Part shown: in pieces, positions 19,556-26,929 of the stretch
Layout: the number at the start of each line of letters is the position of its first letter
Position numbering within the stretch: the stretch's first letter is position 1
Source: Prorocentrum cordatum
Lineage: Eukaryota; Sar; Dinophyceae; Prorocentrales; Prorocentraceae
Assembly: GCA_963575745.1 (NCBI GenBank)
Contig: CAUYUJ010004776.1
Coordinates: forward strand, 40,001-66,929
Reading direction: 5' to 3'
Length of the DNA stretch: 26,929 bases
Program-made: the position numbers and the translations under genes
The notes under the pieces: model-generated
Told to the model about the DNA's origin: nothing
Seen by the model: the letters and a program-made list of their open reading frames with translations, nothing else
Database searches by the model: none

Positions 19556-20172
19556 GTTTTCCTTCTGGGTGCGGCCTCTCAGGCTCCCCAGAGCGCGCTC
19601 AGAGTGCCCCAAGAGGCCCCCAAGACTGCCCAAGAGGCCCCCGAGACGCCCAAAGAGCGCTCGAAGACGCCGAAGATGACCCCAAGACGGCCCAAAAGGC
19701 CCCCAAGACAGCCCAAGAGGCCTCCAAGACGCCCCAAGAGCCTTCCAAGAGGCCTCCGAAGAGAGCCCCAAGAGGCCAAAATCGTTGATTTTCATTGGTT
19801 TTTTTCGATGTTTTTTGTGTTCTGGCTTTTTCGGCTTCCGGACGCTCCAAGACGGCCCAAGAGGCCCCCAAGACCGCTCCAAGACGGCCCACGAGGCTCC
19901 CAAGACGGCCCCGGAACGGCCCAGGAGGGCCCCCAAGACGGCCCAAGTGCCGCCCAAGACGGACCAAGAGGCCCCAAGACGGGCCCAAGAGGGGCTCAAG
20001 AGGGGAACCGAGAACTGAAAAATCGAGCCCTCCGCCCCAGAAGGCGCCCAGGAGGCCCCAAAAAGGCCCCAAGAGGCCCCCAAGAGGCCCCCAAGACGCC
20101 CCAAGAGGCGCCCAAGAGGCCCAAAAGAGGCCCCAAGAGGCCCCAAAACGGCCCCCAAAACTCGGCTAGCCC
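19556..20172 (-). repeat. GCCTCTTGGG-type ~600-bp element, copy B (inverted)
   Basis: Read on the minus strand it is collinear with copy A. Around the first landmark it has GGCGGAGGGCTCGA and TCTCGGTTCC (about 20039-20003). Around the second it has GGAAGCCGAAAAAGCC and AACGATTTTGGCC (about 19844-19774). The landmark starts are 194 bp apart here and 186 bp in copy A. Corresponding frames keep similar peptides: SWGPLGPSWSV on the Leu/Gly strand in both copies, and FRLxDxPRRPKRPPR on the other strand. The copies differ at many positions, so the duplication is old. Confidence 0.85.
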
Positions 20173-20285
20173 ACAACGGTGCGACAATATGGGCCGGCGG
20201 AATGAGCGAAGCGATTAAATAAGGATGAAGGGGGTGATGGGGGAGATGGGGTCATTGGGGCAACCTTCGGGACAACCGCCGTTTT

Positions 20286-20463
20286 GGAGGGCTCGGGCTA
20301 TCGCGGGGTTCCCTTGGGGCCGTCTTGGGGGCCCCCTGTGGCCCTCTCGGGGATGTCTTGGGGGCTTCGCGGGGCGCTCTGGGGTCCCTCTTGGGCCGCC
20401 TTGGGGCTCTCAGTGGCCGTCTTGGGACCCTCTTGGGCCGTCATGGGGCCTTCTTGGCGTGGC
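20286..20463 (+). repeat. Fragment of the GCCTCTTGGG-type element
   Basis: Units such as GGGCCGTCTTGG and CTCTTGGGCCG at 10-14 bp spacing in copy A orientation. Neither landmark is present. Confidence 0.7.
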
Positions 20464-20501
20464 GGGGCCATGCCAAACACCATTGCAGCACGTACGTGCC
20501 C

Positions 20502-20772
20502 TTCCCTCTTCACCTCCTCCTCCCATCACTTACTCCTCCTCATCGCGGTCTCTCTCTCTCTCTCTCCCTCTGTCTTCCTCGCTCTTGCCCCTCCGCACTC
20601 GCTCCTCCCCCTCGCCCCTCCCCCCGTCGCCTTGTCACCGCCCTGCTTTCCCTTGGGCCCGAGTTGATTGCCAGGGCATCGTCATCCTCCACATTTCATT
20701 CCTCCCTCCTCCCCTCTGTGCTGTCCATTCCCTGGTCGCTCTCATGAATGTTGTCTTGTCCTCCTCCCTCCG
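20502..20772 (+). other. Pyrimidine-rich tract before the large gene
   Basis: About 270 bp dominated by C and T, including a (CT)n run at about 20550-20567, leads directly up to the spliced-leader-like sequence. A pyrimidine tract followed by AG is the kind of signal used as a trans-splice acceptor in dinoflagellates, but here it may simply be low complexity. Confidence 0.5.
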
Positions 20773-20788
20773 CCGAAGCCGTTTTGGC
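20773..20788 (+). other. Possible relict dinoflagellate spliced leader
   Basis: CCGAAGCCGTTTTGGC matches 14 of 16 positions of the core of the dinoflagellate spliced leader (CCGTAGCCATTTTGGC, known). The AG that would allow re-splicing is kept. After it the match decays (CATTCAG versus TCAAG). It lies 71 bp upstream of the likely start at 20844, preceded by a pyrimidine tract. Relict leaders in genomic DNA are known signs of mRNA retroposition in dinoflagellates. A chance match is possible with only 16 bp. Confidence 0.45.
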
Positions 20789-20843
20789 CATTCAGTTTTA
20801 TATTCCATATGTTTCGCAGAGGAGTGCGAACGCTTCATATGAG

Positions 20844-23800
20844 ATGATCCTCTTGAGGATCGCCATAGCTGTCATGGCAGCGGCAGCTGGCGCCCATATT
20901 TCCGAAGATGAAGATTTCGGAGGGCCGCTGGCGCCCATCATTTCCGACGACGATGAAGATTTCGGAGGGCCGCTCATGCCCATCATTTCCGACGACGAAT
21001 ATTTCGGAGGGCCGCTGCCGCTGCCCGGCGTGTCTCATGTAGCTGCGCCAGCCCATGCAGCCGACCGTGTAGAGTTGTTCAGGTCCTTGCCCATGAAGTG
21101 CTACACGCCCCTTGCAGTCAACAAGCGGGGCGCCCAACTCATACCCAGAGAGGCTCGAGCAATAGTTCAGCAGTTGAAGCCTCTCAGGGATCAAGATATT
21201 GTGCCTGGTGTGCCGCTGCTCTTGGACATGTTGATTTGCGCCAGTGACGGCTCCCGCGCCACTTCGACGATGTGCAGTTTCACGAGGCTCAGTCATGAAA
21301 GCGGTGTGCACCAATCAAAATTATCAGAGGTGCTTGGTGCTCTTAGCAATTGTTTCTACGAGGTTTTGAAGACGACTGCAAACACCTTCTCAGAGTTCAT
21401 GTTGCATTCGGTCCGCGCACCTGCACATTCCGTCGGCGATGCAGATCCAATGCGTGCGATACCCATTGCCCAGTTCCGCATGCGGATGTACGACGGCACC
21501 AAGCACCACATCAGGGTCGTCTCTCCGACACCGAGTACAGGGCCAGTGGCGATCGTGGAGGCCAGCAAGAGCAAGTACGAAGTGCACGTTGCATCATCCA
21601 TGCGCGCGTACTGCTTGCAGCAGCACCTGGCCGACGACTCAGTCCGCACCATGACTTTCGCAGTTCACGAGCCCACGCTGCTGCAGAGCGGTGACGGCAC
21701 AGGCGCTGAATACATCACCGCGTTCATGAACCACATTGGAGACACAGCATTAGATAAGAAGTTAGACGATACATTTCACCGATCAGTGGATTTGATCATT
21801 AGCGACGAAGCTGGAGCAAACATCAGGTACGAGAACGGAGTTCGGAGCCGACACCCGGCCAGAGATTCATTACACCTAGTCTGCGATGCCCACAAGAAAG
21901 CGAAGGTGGCGACATTGGGCTCGGCTGCGCAGGGCCAGGTCAGCACTCGCATCATCCGCCTCCAGCTGAGCCTGCGCGGGAACATGATGGGCCTTCGACA
22001 CGCCATGCGAGAACTCATCAGAGAAAGGCTGGTCATAATCCACGGCGCCTGCAGTGACTTGGAGGCTTCTCGGCATCGCTCCGACGTCATCGACACCTTC
22101 ATGCCGATCGAGCGCGCAGAGGACGTGCGCATGCGAGAGGTAGTGCGCAATCTCTTCAACGGCGACTGGCGCAGGGCTGACAGGATCGAGCACTATGTGA
22201 ACGGATGCTGTCGAAGTCGGGCTCAGACATTGCGCATCATGATGACCGTCGGCGCGCGGGCGCTCACGAGGCGCCTGGCCGACGTGATGGACAGGAGCAA
22301 TTGGACGGGGTCTCATTATTCAGTTTGCGGGCTTGGGTTGGCAACGTTTGTGCACAACATTTTCCCGAGTGCGTATTCTACATATTTCGCTGGAGTTGCC
22401 AGCGGCGCAGCGGATCCAGAGGAGCCAGCGGTCGATCGGGCCGTTGATTCTGGAGCCGACGTGGACGAGCCGAAGGACCCGAGCGTGTGGCGAGAGGAGA
22501 ACAAGTCCCGACAGACGCAAACGTTGTCTTGGCTGCAGAGCGGTTGCTTCCGCGATGACATTTACTTGTTTTCGAGGTCCGAGGTTTCAATTCTACGCCG
22601 AACTGCCTCTACCAACCGACGGGGCGGGGACTCGGCTTCGCCACGGCGATGTTCGACCTGGCCCGCGGCTGCATGACAGGGCGGGGGCGCCTCGATGCGC
22701 CGTGTCAGGCGGCCGTGGGCCCAGGGGGCGAAGCCGCGCCCTTTCGCCATCGGTCGGCGGCGAGTTCGGCGTAGACTTGAGCCCCCCACGCTCAGGACCC
22801 ACGGGCCGTGCCACCACTTAATATTGGATGAGTTGTCGCGCTCTGGAGCAGAATGGGAGGTGCGTCAACAGAAGAAGTTGATCGATAGCGGCTCCAGGGA
22901 TTACCCGATTTGGGCCGCCAGTGATGCCAAGCAGGTTGCGAAGTTCACGAAGCAGATGACGGCTCTCATCTTCGACGACGGCAGTTGGCCCCTGGCGACC
23001 ATGGTGGCGGAGAGTTCCCAGCTCGACGCGCGCCTTGCATGCTCGAGGCCGGCAGCGGCCGCTTGCGAGCTCGTGGAGGTCAGGCACAGGAAGACCCCGC
23101 ACAAGACGTTCAACGTGCTGAGGGGCGACGGCGCCACAGAAGAGCACCTGACCAACACCAGCGAGTGCGCCCTTGATACCTACACGGCGCCCTGGAAGGA
23201 GTACTGCAGTTCCCGCGGTGGGATCGGCGGCAGGATGGCGAAGGCCGGGCTTGCGGGGATTCTCCCGCTAATGACAACCAGCGCTGCCTTCGCCGAGCGC
23301 ACTCACAGCGAGAACCTGCAGCAGAGCGAGGACAGCAAGTTTTCTTGGGGCACCGACCTGCCATCGATGAGCGGCCTCGCCCTTTTCAGGCAACGCTTGA
23401 AGTGGCAGACGGCTATATTCCGCGGGCTGCCCAAGGCCGCCGCCGAGGAGGAGAACGTGTAGGCGCGGCGAGCCCAGCGGGCGAGCAGGTCGACGCCGAT
23501 GGGGCCGTGGGTGTGGCGGGCGTTCGTGCGCATTGAGGCGAACGGCGTGTTCGTCGACGCCGCTCTGGGGGCCGAGTTATCTGCCAGGTACGCTGGGTCA
23601 TCCGCCGAGGAGCGGCAACCGTGCGAAGATTTGGCAGCTGCCGCGCTGCAGGAATATCGGAATGGGCGACCTGCATTCGGGAAGCCGCCGCGACGGAGCT
23701 CGCCCGCCGACCGTGCGCGTGGTCGACGACGATGCCCCCAACGGAGTCGCCCTGGCCGACGGCGAGCAGGACGCGGCGTCGTCGGTCTTCGAGAGCCCCA

Positions 23801-25586
23801 TCTTCAAGGCTGCGACCGTCAAGCTCATGGCGCACAAGAGGGCCGCGGCTGCCACCAGGCGTTCTGGCCAGGCGGCGGAGGCGGACCTGAGGGCACGATC
23901 CAACGCAGAGGCTGGTCGGCATGCCAGGGACTGGTATTTCATTGGGAACGATGCTTCTGCTGCCGACGAGCGGCCCGCTGACTTAGTCATCCAGCGCTCC
24001 ACGTTGCCGACGGCCGTGTGCATGCGGAGGCGCGAGTCTGTGATGTCCGAGGTCCTGAGGGTTCTCGACACCAGCAGCGTGGAGGTGGAGTCTGCCAAGT
24101 GGATTGCCAAGCGTGCGCACGCGCGCGAGGTCGACTGCAAGCCTTTCGACGCACCCGTCGGCTTCGGCGCCTTTGCTGGGAAGCCGAGGGGTGCATCTGC
24201 CAGGGGCCTACCCAGATCTCCAAGACCTTCAAGCACAAGTTGACCGTTGTGTGGCGCGTGGTGGAGCACGCCGTCGGGGAGAAGCTCTTCAAGGCAATCA
24301 TGGTGGCGAACAAATACGTGATCAGCTTCTCGTTCAGGAAGGCCCCTGCAATGTGTTCGCATGATGTCGTGGCGGGGTCTGGCTTGGAAGTGGTTCCTGC
24401 GGGCGACGAGGTCACGCTGTTCTTCCACGTCGCGCTGCACTACGCTACCCCTTGGAGGCCGACGTTCATTTCCATGGATCGTGAACCATCCCAAGATCGC
24501 GAAAGCTGCTTGGGCCTGTCACCTACCAAGGAGCTCGACGGCCCCGACGCCACCTTGGGCAGGTGCATCTTGTCGGAGCTGACGACGGCGTGCTTCCAGG
24601 ACTCCTGGGACAAACGGCCGTTCCAGGTGTGGTGGTACGAGCTCTTCGCAGATGGCCGACAGGTCGCGCAGTTCAAGCCCGCGTTGCAACGAGTGCGGGA
24701 TCGACCGATCGTGGAGTGCGACCTGTGGTCTGTAAGGCCCCCGCCGCCGAAGCCTCGAAAGAGGAAGAGGGGCGGGGGGGCCGTCGACGGGCCCATCCAA
24801 GTCTGGCTGTGCGCCCATTCGCGACGAGGGCGACGAGGACGGCCGCGACCCCGAGCTGCTCGAGGATGGCGCCGTCGAGGGTGACGCCGGGGAGTCCGAG
24901 TCTGACGGGCTTGCGCCGATGGTGCCTGCGACGCCGATGGGGTCCGACGAGGAGTGGGGCCTCTTTGGGCCGTCCGACTGCGAGGGCGGCCCCGACGCCG
25001 CCGCCGCCATTCCACGCTTGGGGGGCGGCGACGGCGACGTCGCAGCTGAGCCGCAGCCGCGCGCTGAGTCCCCTGAGACAGTGCCGCCGCCTCCAGAGCA
25101 TGATTGCATCTTCCAGGCGGCAGCTGCGAGCTCGGCAGCTGAGGGGGGGGGCTGGGCCGCTTCCTGGAGGAGGCGGGCCCCCCCCCCGAGGGTCGAGCGC
25201 TTGCCTTGGCAATTTTCCACACCGAGCACGGCAGCATTCGCTTCTACATCCGAACGTGCCGCTTCACGGCCGAGTGCAGACGGGGGGCGCACCTCGAGCA
25301 TGGGAATTGCGTGCTCTCTCGCACCAGCAGGCCTAGTGCGGTGCCTCACCGCGCTGGCCAGGGCAGGCCGCTCGGCTTATTGTTTGCTTGGCTGCTGGAG
25401 GACTCCTGTGTCAGCCAGCACGAGCACGTGCATATGTTTCACCCCACCTTGGCGGCGAGGCGCGAGGCGAGGCGGCAGTTGCTCGCGCTCGCCGCTGGTG
25501 GAGACATGACTGTACGCGCGCTCTTGGCCTCAGAGCGTCCCAAGAGGGATGGTGAGGACGACGAGCCTTACGACGTCCCGAGGTGA
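20844..25586 (+). pseudogene. Large multi-domain dinoflagellate protein with hAT-like D/D/CxxH pattern, disrupted
   Basis: Frame 3 is open from 20748, but the relict leader at 20773 favours the ATG at 20844 or 20874. It continues to 23462 apart from TGA at 22674-22676. After TAG at 23460-23462 the same frame resumes. Coding then runs in frame 1 (about 23700-24210), frame 3 (24195-24776), frame 1 (24781-25145) and frame 3 (25150-25586). The N-terminus has three copies of an acidic DFGGPL repeat. Next comes RMYDGTK (Asp codon 21492), SDEAGAN (Asp codon 21804) and CDAH (21882-21893), resembling the D, D and CxxH of hAT transposases. NGDWRRADRIEHY and NGCC follow, then a helical middle, a basic PPPPKPRKRKR segment, an acidic linker and a C-terminal module (HGSIRFY, GRPLGLLFAWLL). 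I recall similar proteins as multi-copy in dinoflagellates; function unknown. Confidence 0.6.
20891..21018 (+). repeat. Three in-frame acidic repeats at the N-terminus of the large gene
   Basis: Three units of 41-45 bp each end in TTTCGGAGGGCCGCT. They encode PIxSDDxxDFGGPL-type peptides rich in Asp and Glu. The units differ by small in-frame changes, so the frame was maintained while they multiplied. Confidence 0.85.
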
Positions 25587-25593
25587 GTGCACT

Positions 25594-25613
25594 GGAGGAA
25601 AACAAAAAACAAG
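25594..25613 (+). other. Short A-rich tract after the stop codon
   Basis: GGAAAACAAAAAACAAGC lies within 30 bp of the stop at 25584-25586. It could be the remains of a poly-A tail, which would fit retroposition, but it is short and interrupted. Confidence 0.35.
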
Positions 25614-25900
25614 CATGATTCAACGAGGCCAGTTTGCAACGATATAATGCCAAGTCACGGTCAGAAAGCAGGCAGGCCCTACGAGGCAACATCCACATAA
25701 GCAGCACATGATAAATTGTTGACGCTTCGCGAATCCCCACCAGCCCATCCAGAAACTATGCCCGGAGGAATTGCCTCGATCAGGGAAGTGGTCAGCACGC
25801 AGAGGAAGCCAGTATGAGACATCTTGGGTCTTGGGCCAGATAGGGCCATCCTGGAGGTCAGTTTGGGCCCCCCCCAGGCGCTCTTAGGGTCATCTTAATC
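25614..25900. other. Spacer after the large gene, nothing recognised
   Basis: Mixed-composition sequence without coding signal. C runs at about 25869-25876 and 25907-25914 are the only notable composition features. Confidence 0.4.
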
Positions 25901-25934
25901 AGTGCACCCCCCCCAAGAGGCCACCATGTGGCTA

Positions 25935-26145
25935 ACACCTTCGTGCAGTCAAGGGTTTGGCATTCTCGTCGAGGCCTCTTGGAGCATCTTGGGTGCCGCT
26001 GGGGGTCTATTGGGGCCTCTTGGGCGCCTCCTGGGGGCCTCTTGGGGGCCTGCTGGGGCCACCTTGGGGCCAGCTTGGGACCTCTCGGGGCCTACTGGGC
26101 GCTTCTTGGGGCCATCTTGGGCGAGATGGATCAACCAAGATAGGG
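25935..26145 (+). repeat. Fragment of the GCCTCTTGGG-type element
   Basis: About 210 bp of units such as GGGGCCTCTTGGGCGCCTCC in copy A orientation. Open in three plus frames as Leu/Gly/Trp-rich peptides. Neither landmark of the full element is present. Confidence 0.75.
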
Positions 26146-26929
26146 GGCTTTAATTAGCCCCCCCCCCTCAGGACGCCCAAATGGTACCAAAACCATGGTG
26201 GACCTAATGATGTTGGCTCCATCGCCGAGACAATTTTGGACGCCCTGACGCCTCGCGACCCTTCCCGTCCAAGCCCAGGGGAGGGGGTAGGGGGAGGGGT
26301 ACCCCCCTACCCGAAGGAGACGAAGGATGGGGTGGAAGAGGACACTCTCTAAACCACCAACGCCCAGAAGGCTAGTGGGATGTTGTAGCCAGCTGGGTAC
26401 CAAGGGCCGTGCAGGGGGTCGGCGACACACACGTATCCAGGCCCTGGAGTTCTCGGAACGCAGGCGTTGTAGTTGGTTGTTGTTGGTCTGGCGCATGTCG
26501 GAGCTCTCGAAAAACAGGCTCCTTTTTTTTTTTTTTTGCCTGGCGCCTGTCCGACCCTAGCCACCTCCTCTGGTGTATCGCTGCCTCTGCCGCTGGTCTC
26601 CCCTTGCTGTCTGTTGCTGTTCAGCAGATCTGCCAACTCCCTGCGGGGAGCGCGTCATGGCGTTGCTGAGGCGCAGTGCCATCAGATAGGGTGATATCAT
26701 ACAGCTTCGCTGTGTTCACGCCCTGAGTTCGGGCGCATGTCCGCCTGGTCAGCTTTGCTGGCCGTAGCGTTGGTGGGGCTGGGTTGCGGCATTGCTTAGC
26801 TAGGCGTGGCATGCACAGATGCGCCGCTGTGTTAGCTTGCAGCGTAGCTTAGCTTATAGCGACTTGCAGTCTAGCCATCATTGGTTGGCTGGCCGAAGCG
26901 CCGCGCGACGTCGAAAGGATATCGCGCGG
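26146..26929. other. End of window, no supported gene
   Basis: A minus-strand frame of 121 codons (26131-26496) has no recognisable domain. A T15 run lies at 26523-26537. Near the end, short TTAGCTT/GCTTAGCT motifs recur (about 26796-26860) without forming a clear tandem array. Confidence 0.4.

Noticed and set aside
26523-26537. T15 run as a reversed poly-A tail of a minus-strand retrocopy
   Set aside because: No coding remnant is recognisable upstream on the minus strand and no target duplication is visible around it.

Overview
This window looks like nuclear DNA from a dinoflagellate, most probably a Prorocentrum-like species. The case is cumulative. The DNA is GC-rich and packed with degenerate minisatellites. 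There are two decayed non-LTR retrotransposons of different families. A large multi-domain gene resembles a protein family I recall as multi-copy in dinoflagellate genomes, and it is preceded by a 16-bp stretch resembling the dinoflagellate spliced leader. There are no operons, ribosome binding sites, bacterial genes, tRNAs or rRNAs that I can support. The species call is inference.

Layout. 1-1690: no supported gene; a short perfect hairpin and fragments of a GCCTCTTGGG-type repeat. 1693-2068: tandem ~100-bp satellite. 2428-7964 (+): old LINE with an ORF1-like region, an APE-type endonuclease, a reverse transcriptase (CADD box) and a C-terminal zinc motif, broken by many stops and frameshifts. 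7965-9080: simple repeats. 9083-9478: a second array of the same ~100-bp satellite, same orientation. 10515-13232 (-): a second, 5'-truncated LINE with a divergent RT (FVDD box, no QG box) and an RNase H domain. A 188-bp foldback element (10327-10514) abuts, and probably interrupts, its 3' part. 13330-14262: GAG-rich low complexity, then a ~400-bp unit repeated twice.

14965-20172 is a repeat complex. Two diverged copies of one ~600-bp element lie at its ends in opposite orientation. Between them are an ACG microsatellite, two GGCTGA arrays with a ~155-bp higher-order period, a 73-bp satellite, a 162-bp segment present twice 2,043 bp apart, and a foldback made of 12-bp units.

20773-25586 (+) holds the most gene-like object: about 1,580 codons of recognisable coding sequence with two in-frame stops and four frameshifts. 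Two of the shifts sit exactly on long G runs, so some may be sequencing errors. It has a pyrimidine-rich leader, a relict spliced-leader-like sequence and a short A-rich tract after the stop, which together suggest a retroposed mRNA. Its N-terminal half has a D...D...CxxH pattern like hAT-type DDE transposases. 25590-26929 holds another fragment of the ~600-bp element and no supported gene.

Nothing here forms a pathway. The window is mostly mobile elements at different stages of decay plus satellites. The two best candidates for something undescribed are the 20.8-25.6 kb gene family and the ~600-bp element with long open frames on both strands.
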